A stretch of 64,000 bases of DNA from Manis javanica (lineage: Eukaryota > Chordata > Mammalia > Pholidota > Manidae), in contig NC_133161.1 in NCBI RefSeq assembly GCF_040802235.1, positions 45,063,001 to 45,127,000 of the forward strand. The letters run 5' to 3'. This document shows, one piece after another, positions 10,831 to 22,478 of this stretch. The notes beneath the pieces were generated by a model. That model had not been told where the DNA came from and did no database searches. It was given only the letters and a program-made list of their open reading frames with translations. Every line of letters begins with the position of its first letter. Position 1 is the stretch's first letter. A program made the position numbers and the translations under genes.

Positions 10831-11204
10831 TCCTTTTATAGCAGGAAACATCAGACTGCCTATTTCCTGAATGTTTCTTAGAATTCTTTGAACTGGTGGA
10901 CTCCCAACATTTTTGACTGGGTACCTTTGCAATGAGTAATGTCAGGCACACACAAGTTTATGTATCAAACTATTTTCACATGAATACACATATGCTCACT
11001 ATAAAAATATACCAAAAAAGTCAAACATTTTAAAGGATGCCCCTTATTCTGGTAGATAGCAAGATGCTCTTAGCCAGGTTAATAAGCCACATAGACGCAG
11101 TTTTTCCTCTGACCCTGTCTCATTCCCACAATGCCTTTGGAACTCCTTAATGAATGGGGCAGGTCCAGCATTACATATTTATATGAGACACATTCTTCCT
11201 TCAG

Positions 11205-11288
11205 GCTGATCCAGAACCAGATCACAGCTAAAGGGATTGCCCAGCTGGCGGGTGCATTACAGAAGAACACTGGCATAATGGAGATTTG
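11205..11288 (+). CDS. NOD1: NOD1 LRR exon g
   Basis: The exon is 84 nt between TTCCTTCAG and GTAAGG. It completes a tryptophan and reads LIQNQITAKGIAQLAGALQK then NTGIMEI, with the last two bases TG completed as cysteine by the terminal exon. LIQNQITAKG is diagnostic of the last NOD1 repeat. It is separated from the terminal exon by an 8-kb intron swollen by a sense L1. Confidence 0.96.
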
Positions 11289-13141
11289 GTAAGGCCCATC
11301 TACCTCTTGATAACAGCAGCAATGATTATTTCCATCTCACAGATGCAGAAACTGAGGCCCAGACTGCCCCACTTCATAGTCAGTGCTCTCCTCTCCAGGG
11401 GCAAACAGCTCAGAACGGGCTCCCAGAGAAAGTGAATCACCCTGGGACTCAGGAGACAGAGAGATGGATATGCTGGCTGAAATTGCGGGTGCATTGTTTT
11501 CCCCCTCTGGGTTGCTAGGCTGGATCGGAGCTGAGGTGGCTTTTCTCACTTCCCCTCTCTGTCTGAGAACTTGCTTATTCTAGAGGAGGGAAACCACATC
11601 ATTTGCTTTACTATATAACACTGAGCCCCATTCCACTTTACCTTCCCCAAGACACACACACCCCTGAGGCTTATATAAAGTGTGGTGGGTTTTCCCATCA
11701 GTAACAAATTGTAACAGCAGTTTAGGTGCTGGACATATGGCAGTGAAATAGACAGGAAGGGCCCTGAACCCAGATGCTTAAATTTGTCCTCCATCTCAGG
11801 CCTGACACAGCCCTGCAGTGTGGGGCTCTGACCTTGTGGAGAAGCCCAGCGTGGAGCAGAGCCTGACTTCTCTTGAGGACACAGATCACAGGAAACCCGC
11901 CCCCCTGGTGGCTCCCCCGAGATCCATAGAGCACCTCACTGTGAACCCCAACCCTCAGTTCAGGGGGTAGTTATTCATCAACTACTTCTGTCATGCCGGT
12001 TTCAAAATCTCACAGCCAAAAATAAATTAAGATCTAGTTTCCTGAACTCAGCTCCTAGAGATGTTTTTTTTTGTATTTTGCTTTGGAATTTGTTAGATCA
12101 CAAAATCAATTTAGTGGGTTACAAGTAGCATTATTTAAAAAATGAAACTGAATAACAGAATGCACTGTGCATAGTATGAAGTATTTCATAATCTTGTTTC
12201 AGATGTGGGTGTATGAATGCACAGATGCTGGTTCACAATGTAATTCTTAACTGGGGTCATGAAAAACACTGCCCTAGAGAAGAAAGCCCAGCTTCATGGC
12301 TGATGGAAGCTGCTGTGGCACATATGCTCACAAAGCAGAGCCCACTGCACCCTCAGCCCAGCGTGGAAAAGTTTGCAGACAGCAGTGGGCCTCCACTTTG
12401 TCAAAGACTGTTTAGACCCACGTGAGAACACACACTGCTTTAATTCTGTTAAGCTTCAAAAATGTGCATTTGCTACCTCCCAAAAACCACCTTTTCTGCC
12501 CAAAGGACTGTTTCTATAGAGCCATATGTCTTTAGCTTCAAGGTGTGCTGTCCGGGAGCCATCATTGGCATAGATGGACCCATTTCCTGTATCTGACATT
12601 TATACTTCATCCCCCTCCAAAAAGAACTTGAAACATGAAATCCCTTAGTGAGTTCTCCTTCAAAGATGCAAGCGTTCAATGACCTGACATAAATTATAGC
12701 ATTTACCACACTCCACAGTGGGACAGTTTCAATAGCTGGGTGGTTTTAAAAAGACAGGGAAACTGCTGGAACTCTCTCTGGGATGAGAGGAGCAGATGAG
12801 CTACAATGTTTACATTCCCTACACAGCATGTCCAAGAGCTGAGTCAGAGTGAACACACCAGCCCTGATGGAGGTGGCCTCCTGGTGCCCACCCAGAGAAA
12901 AAACCAGGAGACTCCTGGATTCCACAGCCACCCTGCCAGAGAGGGGCCAGCCCATTGTCCACCTGGGAGAGCCCCAACCAGCCAAAACCACCAAGCATGT
13001 GCAGTCTTCCCAAGGCCAATCCTTCAAGACTGGGAGAGGTAGCCCTTTCGATTAATTCATAGAACGAAGCACAGAAAGTCAAACAAAATGAAGAGACTGG
13101 GGAATATACTCCAAATGAAGAAAGCTTTAGGAAAAAACTGA

Positions 13142-13918
13142 ATGAAAAAAATTAAAGAGTTCAAAGCAATGGTTATAAAGATACCCACCAGACTTGACAG
13201 AAGAGGACTTAAACAAAGAGAAAACCTAAAAAAGAACCAATCTGAGATGAGGAATAAAACAAATGAAATAAAAAATATACTAGAGGGAATCAACAAATTA
13301 GAGGATGCAGAGGAACAGACCAGCAGCTTGGAAGAGAGTAATGGAAGCACCCAAGCAGAACAGCAGAAAGAAAACAGAATAACAAGAAATGAGGACAGGC
13401 TGAGGGAGCTCTGGGACAACATCAAATGTCTTAGCATTTGTATTATATAAGTCCCAGAAGGAGAAAAGAAAGAGAGAAAAGGGTTGAAAACTTCCCTACC
13501 CTAGAGAAGGAAACACATCTGGGTCCAGGGATCACAGAGAGCCACAGATAAGATGAACCCAAAGAGATCCACACGAACACATGCAATTAAAATGTCAAAG
13601 ACAAAGTATTAAAAGCAGCAAGAAAGAAGCAATGAGTTAGATATAAGGGAAATTCCATAAGGCTAAAGCAGATTTTTTTTAGCAGGAACTCTACAGGCCA
13701 GAAAGGAGTGGCATGATATATTCAAAGTGCTGAAAGAGAAAGACCTACAACCAAGAATTACCATTCAACCAAAGTTATTATTCAGAGTTAAAATCCAGAG
13801 AAACAGTTTCTCAGATAAACATAGGTTAAAGGAGTTTACCACCACTAAATCAGACTTAGAGGAAATGTTAAAGGGGCTTAAGAAGAAAAGGAAAGCCATA
13901 GCTAGAAGAAAATTATGA
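13142..13918 (+). pseudogene. L1 ORF1 remnant (nucleic-acid-binding chaperone)
   Basis: A 102-codon open stretch (13142-13450) has the lysine/glutamate-rich heptad pattern of the L1 ORF1 coiled coil and ends in ENRITRNEDRLRELWDNIKC, which corresponds to the junction of coiled coil and RRM. The later open stretch to 13918 matches the ORF1 carboxy end in pattern. Frameshifts and stops separate the two. In intact L1s this protein forms trimers and coats L1 RNA. Confidence 0.75.
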
Positions 13919-14289
13919 GAAGAAAAAAAAAATTCACTGATGAAAGATAGCAAAGGTGGTAGACCAATCACTTAAAAGCCAGTATGAAGGTTAAATGACA
14001 AGAGCTGTAAAGTCAACTACTTCTAAAAATTAGTTAAGGGAATCACTAAAAGGTGTTAAGACAACATATACATAATGTGAAGGAGGAGGAGTTAAGAATA
14101 TAACGCTGTTTGAATGTATTTGAACTTGAGCAACTACCAACTTAACATAGACCCCTATATATATGAGACATACAGAAGCTACATGATAACCTGAAATACA
14201 CAAAAAATAAAGAGAAAGGAATCCAGTCATAACACTAAAAAAAAGTCATCATACACAAGAGCACAAGAAAAAATGTACCAAATAAAAAT

Positions 14290-17200
14290 GACAAAATCCA
14301 CTAGAAAATGTTTAACAAAATGGCAGTAAGTACATAGCCATCAATAATTAAATGTAAATGAACTAAATGCTCTAATCAAAAGACACAGGATGACTGAATG
14401 GATGAAAAAAAAATATTAGCCACCTCCAAGAGACTCACTTCAGAACCAAAGACAGACAGACTGTAAGTAACTAAAATCACAAGGCACACTCTTTTCCTGC
14501 AAAACTGTAATAATAGCTACAACAGAATGAAAGGAATGGAAAATGGTATTTCATGCAAATAAAAGGGAGAAAAAAGCAGGAGTAACAGTTCTTATATCAG
14601 ACAAAATAGACTTCAAAGCAAAGAAACAAGAGACAAAGCACATTACATAATCATAAAGGGATCAGTCCAACAAGAAGATATAACAAGTACAAATATCTAT
14701 GCACCCCAAATAGAAGCACCTAAATACAAAGAGCAAATAGTAACAGACATGAAGGATGAAACTGACAGCAATACAATATCAGGGGACTTTTAACACCCCA
14801 TTTACATCAATGGATAGATAGATCATCAAAGGAAACAATGACTTTGAGTGACACATTAGACAATCTACCTAACAGATAAATACAGAACATTGCATCCAAA
14901 AACAGAATATTTATTTTCAAGTATATACAAAACATTTTCCAGGACAGACCACATGTTAGGCCACAAAGCAAGTCTTAATAGGTTTAGGAAGATTGAAATA
15001 ATACCAAACATCTTTTCTGACCACAACAATATGAAACTGAAAACCAACTACAGGAAAAATACTTGAAAAAACAAACAAAACCTGTAGAGGCTAAGCAGCA
15101 TGTACTATATAGTCAATGAGTCAATGAAGAAATTAAAAAGGAAATAAAAATATACTTGGAGAGTAATGAAAATTGAAAGAAAACAATGCTGAATCTTTGG
15201 GAAGAAGTAAAAGCAATTCTAAGAGGGAAGTTTATAGCATTACAGGCCTACCTCAACAAGAAAAATCTCAAACAATCTAACCCTACACCTGAAGGCACTA
15301 GGAAAAGAATGAAACCCCAGAGTTAAAAGGAAGGAAATAATAAAATAACAGAAATAAGTTAAGTAGAAAGTAAAAAAACAATACAAAGGGTCAATGAAAC
15401 TAAGAGCTGCTTCTTTGAAAAGATAAACAAATTGGTATACCTTCAGCTAGACTCATCAAGAAAAGACCGAAAAATCAGAAATGAATAAGGAGAAGTTACA
15501 ACTGACACCACAGAAATACCAATAATTTTAAGAGATTACTATAAAAATTATATGCCAACAAACTGGACAACCTAGAAGAAATGGATAAATTCCTAGAAAC
15601 ATGCAATTTTCTAACACTGAACCAGGAAGGAAAAAATCTGAACAGACTGATTACTAGTAATGAAATTCAAGCAGTAATCACAAACTCCCAACATACAAAA
15701 CTCCAGGACTAGATGGCTTCACAGAATTCTACCTAACATTTAAAGAAGAGTTAATACCTATTCTTTTCACACTATTTCAAATAAAGAGGAAAGAAAGCTT
15801 CCAAATGCATTCTATGAGGCCAGCATCATCTTAATACCAAAACCAGACAAAAAAGCTACAGAAAAAGTAAATTACAGACCAATATCCCTGATGAACATAG
15901 ATGTAAAACTTCCCAACAAAATATTAGCAAACTGAATTTAAAAATACATAAAAGGATCATTCACTATGACCAAGAGGATTTATTACAGGGATGCAAGGGT
16001 GGTTCAACATCTGCAAATCAGTCAGTGTGATACATCACATTACTAAAAGGATAAAAACCAAAGGATCACCTCAACAGATGCCTAAAAAGCATTTGACAAA
16101 ATTCAGGATCCATTCATGATAAAAACTCTCAACCAAGTGGGTAGAAAGAGAACATATCTCAACATAATGGCCATATATGACAGACCTACTACTAACGTCA
16201 TACTAAGTGATGAAAAATGGGAAGCTTTTCCTCTAAGATCAGGAACAAGACAAGGGTGCCTTGTCTTTTATTCAGCATTGTACTAGAAGTCCTAGCCATA
16301 GCAACCAGGCAAGAAAAAGAAACAGAAGGCATCCAAATTAGTATGGAACAAGTAAGATTGTGACTATCTGCAGATACATAATATTATATGTAGAAAATCC
16401 TTAAGACTCTACCAAAAAACTACTAGAATAAATGAATTCAGTAAAGTTATAGTATACAAAATCAATGTACAGAATCCTGTTGTATTTTTATATACAAGTA
16501 ACAAACTACCAGAAAGAAAAATTAAGAAAATCCTATTTACAACTGCATCAAAAGGAATACATACATAGGAATAAATGTAACCAATAGGTTAAAAGACTTG
16601 TACTCTGAAAACTAAGACACTGATGAAAGAAATTGAAAACACAAACAAAGCTATGCCATGCTCATGGATAGGAAGAATTAATATTGTTAAAATGGCCATA
16701 CTGCTGAAAGCAATCTACAGATTCAATGCAGTCCCTATCAAAATAACATTGGCCTTTTTCACAGAACTAGAGCAAATAATCCTAAGGTTTGTTGTAAGCA
16801 CAAAAGACCCCAAATAGGCAAAGCAATCTTGAGAGAGAAGAACAAAGCTTGAGGTGTATCACAGTCTGATTTCAAACTCTACTACAAAGCTGTAGTAATC
16901 AATAGTATGGTACTGGCACAAAAACAGACACATAGACCAATGGAACAGAACAGAGAGCCCAGAAATAAACCTATGCTTATACTGTCTATTAATATATGAT
17001 AAAGGAGACAAGAATACACAATGCAGAGAAGACAGTCTCTTCAATAAGTGGTGTTGAGAAGACTGGACAGCTACATACAAAAGAATGAAACTAGATCACT
17101 GTCTTACAACCATACAAAAAATAAACTTGAAATGTATTAAAGACCTAAATGTAGGATCTGAAATCATAAAATTCCTAGAAGAAAACACAGGCAGTAAAGT

Positions 17201-18055
17201 CTTCATCATTGGCCCTAGCAGTTCCTTTTCCGGATATGTCTTTCCTGACAAGAGAAACAAAAGCAAAAATAAACAAGTGGAACTACATCAAACTAAAAAG
17301 CTTCTGCACAGTGAAAGAAACCATCAGCCAAACAGAAATGCAACCTACTGAATGGGACAGCATACTTGCAAACAATATACCCAATAAGGGAGTAATATAA
17401 AAAATATATAAAGAACTCAATACAACTGAACACCAAAAAAACAATCCAATTAAAAAATGGGCAGAGGACCTGAATAGACATTTTTCCAAAGAAGACAGAT
17501 GTCCAGCAGCCACATGAAAAGATGCTCAACATCACTCATCATCAGAGATAAACAAATCAAATCCAGAATGAGGTACCACCTCATACCAGTCATAAGGGCT
17601 AGTATCAACAAGACAATAAATAACAAGTGTTGGCAAGGATGTGGAGAAGATGGAACCCTTGTATATTGCTGGTGGGATTATAAATTGGTGGTCACAATGG
17701 AAAGCAGTACGGAGGTTTCTCAAAAAACTAAAAATAGAAATACCATGTGACCCAGCAAATCCATTTCTGGGAATTTACCCAAGGAAAACAAAACCACTTA
17801 TCTAAAAAAATACATGCACTCCTTTAACACAACATTACTTACAGGAACCAAGATAATCAAAACAACCTGAATGTCTATTGATAGATGAATGCATAAAAAA
17901 GATGTGGGACATATATATATAATGGATTCTTGCTCAGCCATAAAAAAAAGAATGGCATCTTGCCATTTGTAACAACATGGATGGACCTAGAGGCTATTAT
18001 GCTGAGTGAAGTAAGTCAGAGATAAATACCCATGACTTCACTTATATGTGTAACC
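14290..18055 (+). pseudogene. L1 ORF2 remnant (endonuclease and reverse transcriptase)
   Basis: Conserved L1 ORF2 phrases follow each other in the right order. These are the endonuclease region near 14340-14840 ('caccccatttacatcaatgg'), the reverse-transcriptase region near 15570-16380 ('aaaaccagacaaaaaagcta', 'agaccaatatccctgatgaa', the decayed FADD box), and the cysteine-rich end near 17630 ('tgttggcaaggatgtggaga'). Stops interrupt every frame, so no product is expected. Confidence 0.85.
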
Positions 18056-18214
18056 TATGAACAAAAAACAAAACCCAGGAACAGTCTCATAAAAACTGGC
18101 AGTTGCTAGAGGTTAGGGGAGTGCGGTAAGAGGAAGAATAGGTGAAAGGGATCAAGAAGTATAGGATAAAAATAAATAAATAAAAATAAACTAAGCCATG
18201 AAGGATTAATAAGA

Positions 18215-18980
18215 TTTAGTTGGTTGAGGTTGGAGAAAATGTGTTCCAGGTAGGAGGAACAACATATGCAAAGGCTCTGAGGCAGGAAGGAGCATGGGGT
18301 CCTTGAAAGAGCAGTAAGGTGATGTGTCTTAGGGTTCAGACATTGTGGAATAGGGGGCAGTGGAGATGGAGGAGATCTGTGGGTCATGTTCCATATGCTG
18401 GTCTTTATCCTAGAAGCCATGCAGAGCCACTAAAGGATTTGAAGCAGAGAGGAATGTTCAAGTTTGTATTGTAAAAAGACCACTCTGGCTCCTCTAGGAA
18501 AATGGGACTTGAGGGGGCCAGAGTACATGTAAAGGGACCTGTCAGTAGGACATTGCAGTGATCCAGAGAAGAGGTGAGTGCTCAGACCAGGAACAGGGTG
18601 GTGGAGGTATGGAGAGGCTCCAGGGAGGCAATCTAAGGATGTTTAGGGAATAAAATGGAGTCTGTGACAGAATGTGAAGGGGAGGAAGAGGGTGTCACAA
18701 TTGTCCCCCAGGTCACTAACTTGCACAATGGGATGAAGAGTGGTACCATACACTGAGCTAGGGAACTCTGGGGAGGTAGGGCCGCTTTGAGGTGCCTGGA
18801 AGATACCCAAGACATGTCAAGTAGGTAGGCAGCTCTGGAGTGGAGGACTCTCAGCTGCTGCCCCTAACCTATGGGTGAGGTCATGGCATAGAGGAGGTAG
18901 CCTGGGGAACAGGGCCTAGCCCCAATCCTGGAGGAAATCTCAGTAGGACAATGTGGGCAAGGAAACTGATATGGAATGAC
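18215..18980 (+). repeat. Ancient mammalian repeat ('aggctctgaggcaggaagga' type)
   Basis: The segment carries 'caaaggctctgaggcaggaa', 'ttgaagcagagaggaatgtt', 'agaccactctggctcctcta', 'cattgcagtgatccagagaa' and 'gtcaagtaggtaggcagctc' in the order of a familiar old mammalian interspersed repeat. I recognise the pattern but cannot name the family. There is no open frame. Confidence 0.5.
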
Positions 18981-19311
18981 CAAACATGGGAGAAGAACCG
19001 GAGTGCACCGGCAAGCCCAGGGAAGGTAGTGTCCAAGGAGGGAGAGGGCAGCCAAATGCCTGTGCCTGTCAAGAAAGACAAGCCCTGGAAAATGTTACAT
19101 GCAGGTTCATAGAGGCTGCTGGTGACCTTAATGAGACCCAGTTCACAGAGCGATGGTGACTGGGAAGGAGTAATACTTACATCAAACAAGTATTTGAATA
19201 GAGCACATTCCTCAGTTTCAGGATCATGTGAAGCACAAGAGTGTGTCAGAGACACATATTGGGAAAGAGTGTACAACAGTCCCTAACGTTTCACTTGTTT
19301 TTTTACAACAG

Positions 19312-19384
19312 CCTAAATGGAAACTTGATAAAGCCAGAGGAGGCCAAAGTCTTTGAAGATGATAAGCGGATTGTCTGCTTCTGA
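19312..19384 (+). CDS. NOD1: NOD1 terminal coding exon (C-terminus and stop)
   Basis: After the acceptor ACAACAG one base completes a cysteine codon. The exon then reads LNGNLIKPEEAKVFEDDKRI followed by VCF and a TGA stop at 19382-19384. This is the NOD1 carboxy terminus: the human protein, as I recall it, ends with the same LNGNLIKPEEAKV and a one-or-two-residue variant of the last segment. In total the window encodes about 220 residues of the roughly 950-residue receptor. Confidence 0.96.
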
Positions 19385-20997
19385 GAGGACATTTCCTGCA
19401 CACAAGTCTGGGCCCTGAGATGCTCTGGCAGAGGACACCACTCTGTGCAGTGGCCTCCTTTTGATGTCTGAAAGATGGACCGTGATAGCGAGCCTGCTGC
19501 CTTGATGATGCAGATCAGTGTCCATGCCCACACTGACTGGCAGACTCTGAGTAGCTGTTACTACAGTTGTGCAGGAAAAGAGTATGCCTTGTGAGTTGTT
19601 ATAGTTACTGTAAATACACTATGAAGAGACATTAATGCATACCCATTGTTATTTTTATCTGACACAGGAGGAATAAGACTTTGAGCTCAGACGACACCAG
19701 GGGGAGTGGTTTGGGCACTGTTAACTTCATGGAAGAGTTGACAATGTAGTAAAGAGTTGGCACCAAGTTTCTTGGAGAAAACGTGCTCAGTAAATGATTT
19801 ACTGAAATATTGTGTCCCTCCTCAATCCTTCCCCATGTGTTATATTCTTCCCATTTCACATCTGTAGATACTGAGGTATGTACAGTGTGGGAATTCATTC
19901 AAGGTTTTGAAAGGAGTTGGTGCCAAGAAAAGGACGTGTCACAGGCTTTTGGTTTAGGCCTGGAGTCTCACCATCTGCTGGCAAAGATCATGGGGTGCCC
20001 TCTTTGCTGGTCTAAGAGAAAGGACAATGCCTTCATAGTGCTGAGTTTCCACTCAGGGCTTTCACGTGGCTGGGCTTACTTCCTCCGGAAGGTGCTGTGC
20101 CTCAGGAGAATCAGTGTCCACCCCTCAAAAGGAGTAAGGCTTGGTTTGCTTTGCGGCCCTGGTGTCCAAACAGAAGCCTCTGTCTCTCTCGTCCTCTTGA
20201 GGAAAGGAAGTCTCTTCCTGCCCAAGTAGTTGGGAGGGTGATTGAGCTAGAGCCGAGACTCTGGAAGCCGCTGAAAACCCAGCTAGTAGAGCATGTTAAA
20301 CACCTACCACCATGGCAGGCACATGGTGAAAGCTAAGGTGAAGAGAGCAGTGATATTACCAGAGAGCTTGTTCTTTGCCAATTCATTTGTTAAGAAAATA
20401 CTGAAACACACTCTTTATTTTTAAGTGCCTGAGTCTGGGATTTTTAAAATGAACTTAGTATAGCAAGCACACTATGATCCCTGAACCCCTGCCTGAAACC
20501 TTCCAGATGCATTTGCTGTGTTGGGTGGGGCCTTGGGTGATGTGCTGTGAGGAGGGCCTGATGACGGCAGGCCAGAGACACCATCAGTTTGGTCCTTCAC
20601 AGACCTCTCCACCTACTGTGGACCCACAAATGCCGAGGAAGCAACTGAGTCCTTCCGTCTGACCTCCAAATCCATACAGGTAGCTTCTCAGAGGAAACGA
20701 CCTGAGTCAGGGTTGGCTGGATACACTGGCATGAGCCAAATTTCACAGCTCTCTTCACTGTGCCTCACCTGATAGGTCACGGAAGGCCAGGCTCAATTTC
20801 ACTACATTCCTTGGCTATTTACTGCTGAGTGGAGGACCCAGGTGGGCCTGTCACCCACTGTAGTAAGAGGCACTGCGCTGATAGGAGCTGAACATGAGAG
20901 GGGAAAGGGTAAGGGGGCCCCACAGTGGTACTTCTGAGTTCTCAGAGGCCCAGCCTAGCTTCATAAATAGTCCCTATTAGAAAGTTAGCCCTGAAAG
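19385..20997 (+). other. NOD1: NOD1 3' UTR and downstream flank (end not determined)
   Basis: The 3' UTR starts right after the stop. Reading to the L1 at 20998, I find no canonical AATAAA or ATTAAA. The closest signals are AGTAAA variants at 19748-19753 and 19789-19794, which would give 3' UTRs of roughly 0.4 kb. Longer forms running towards the L1 are possible. No open frame here looks coding. Confidence 0.55.
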
Positions 20998-22478
20998 TTT
21001 GGTACTGGCACAAGAACAGACCCATGGATCAATGGAACAGAACAGAGAGCCCAGATATAAACATATATGGTCAAGGAATATACAATAAAGAAGCCATGGA
21101 TATACAATGGGGAAATGACGGCCTCTTCAACAAATGGGTTGGCAAAACTGGACAGCTACATGTAAGAGAATGAAACTGAGTTATTGTTCAACCCCCATAC
21201 ACAAAAGTAAACTCGAAATGGATCAAAGATCTGAATATAAGACATGAAACCATAAAACTCTTAGAAGAACACATAGGGAAAAATCTCTTGAACATAAGTA
21301 AGCAATTTTTTTCCTGGACAAATCTTGGGCAAGGGAAATAAAATAAAAAATGAGTACATGGGACTATATCAAACTAAAAAGCTTCTGTACAGCAAATGAC
21401 ACTATCAGCAGAACAAAAAGGCAACCTATTATATGGAAGAATATATTTGTAAATAACTCATCTGATAGGGGGTTACCATCTAAAACATATTAAGAACTCA
21501 CATGTCTCAACATCCCCAAAAATAAATAACCTCATTAAGAAATGGGCAGAGGACCTGAACAGACACTTCTCCAGAGAAGAAATACAAATGGCCAAGAGGC
21601 ACATGAAAAGATGCTCCACATTGCTAATCATCAGGGAAATGCAAATCAAACCACAGTGGGTTATCACCTCACACGAGGCAGAATGGCCACTATCAAAAGA
21701 TAAGAAATAACAAATGTTGGCGAGGATGAAGAGAAATGGAAGCCCTCCTACACTATTGGTGGGAATATACATGGGTATAACTGCTGTGGAAAGAAAGCAA
21801 TATGGGGGTTCCTCAAAGAACTAAAATACCATTTGGTTCAGTAATTCCAGTCCTATGAATTTACCTTTAGAAAACAAAATCCCTGATTTGAAAACGTATA
21901 TGTACCTCTATATTTATTGCTGCATTATTTACAATAGCCAAGATACGAAAACACCTAAGTGTCTATCAATAGATGAATGGATAAAGAAATATGGTACATA
22001 TACACAATGGTATATTATTTAGCCATAAAAAGAAAAGAAATCCTGCCATTTGCAACATGGATGAATCTAGAGGGTATTATGCTCAGTGAAATAAGCCAGG
22101 TGGAGAAGGACAAATACCATGATTTCACTTATTTGTAGAATATAAAAACAAAGCAAAACAGGAGGAACAAAACAGTATTAGACTCACAGACATTGAGAAG
22201 TGACTAGTGGTTACCAAGGGGGAGGGGTGGTGGTGGCTTGGCAGGTAATGTGAGAGGTATAAAGAGGCATAAAAATTCTTAATCACAATATTAGTTGGTC
22301 ACAGGGATGGCAGTACAGCATGGAGAATATAGTCAGTGGTTCTGTAACATCTTTCTATGTTGACATAGTAACTGCACTAGAGGGGGGTGAGGATTTAATA
22401 ATATGGGTAACTGAACTACTGTGTTATACATCTGAAACCGATGTAAGATTGTATATCAACGATATTTCAATAAAAAAA
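20998..22478 (+). mobile_element. 5'-truncated older LINE-1 (ORF2 end and 3' UTR), sense
   Basis: The copy begins abruptly at 'tttggtactggcacaagaac' within the L1 ORF2 reading direction. It continues through 'gcagaggacctgaacagaca' and 'gctcagtgaaataagccagg' and ends with the older L1 3' terminus 'gattgtatatcaacgatatt' plus 'tcaataaaaaaaa'. Its 3' UTR differs from that of the young copies at 29160 and 38728, so it is a separate, older subfamily. No clear target-site duplication is seen. It lies about 1.6 kb after the NOD1 stop codon and carries an AATAAA at 22468. Confidence 0.9.

Larger units (their letters stand above)
8385..11204 (+). other. NOD1: NOD1 intron with antisense L1, MIR and a local duplication
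   Basis: The 2.8-kb intron contains an antisense L1 fragment (about 8494-9735), an antisense MIR (about 10225-10415) and both copies of a 65-bp duplicated segment (8404-8468 and 10766-10830). Sequence from 9735 to 10225 and from 10830 to 11204 is unassigned and lacks exons. Confidence 0.7.
12830..18185 (+). mobile_element. Old, nearly full-length LINE-1 in the last NOD1 intron (sense)
   Basis: The element runs from a decayed 5' region ('gtcttcccaaggccaatcct', 'actgggagaggtagccct') through ORF1 and ORF2 remnants to a 3' region with 'tatgctgagtgaagtaagtc' and an A-rich end near 18185. ORF1 remains as short open stretches (13142-13450 and 13727-13918). ORF2 starts about 14290 and is broken by many stops. 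The reverse-transcriptase FADD box has decayed to SADT at 16367-16378 followed by a stop. It cannot retrotranspose. No target-site duplication is readable. It doubles the size of the host intron. Confidence 0.9.
11289..19311 (+). other. NOD1: Last NOD1 intron (8.0 kb)
   Basis: This is the largest intron in the window. It contains an L1 of about 5.3 kb in the sense orientation (about 12830-18185) and an old mammalian repeat (about 18215-18980). The segment 11310-11375 has a short MIR-like antisense core ('atctcacagatgcagaaact'). The stretches 11375-12830 and 18980-19311 have no recognisable gene or repeat. The acceptor is TTTTTTTACAACAG. Confidence 0.75.

Noticed and set aside
19810-20229. 139-codon open frame just after the NOD1 stop codon
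   Set aside because: It overlaps the expected 3' UTR or flank, has no recognisable domain, and NOD1 is known to end at the KRIxCF terminus seen at 19382.
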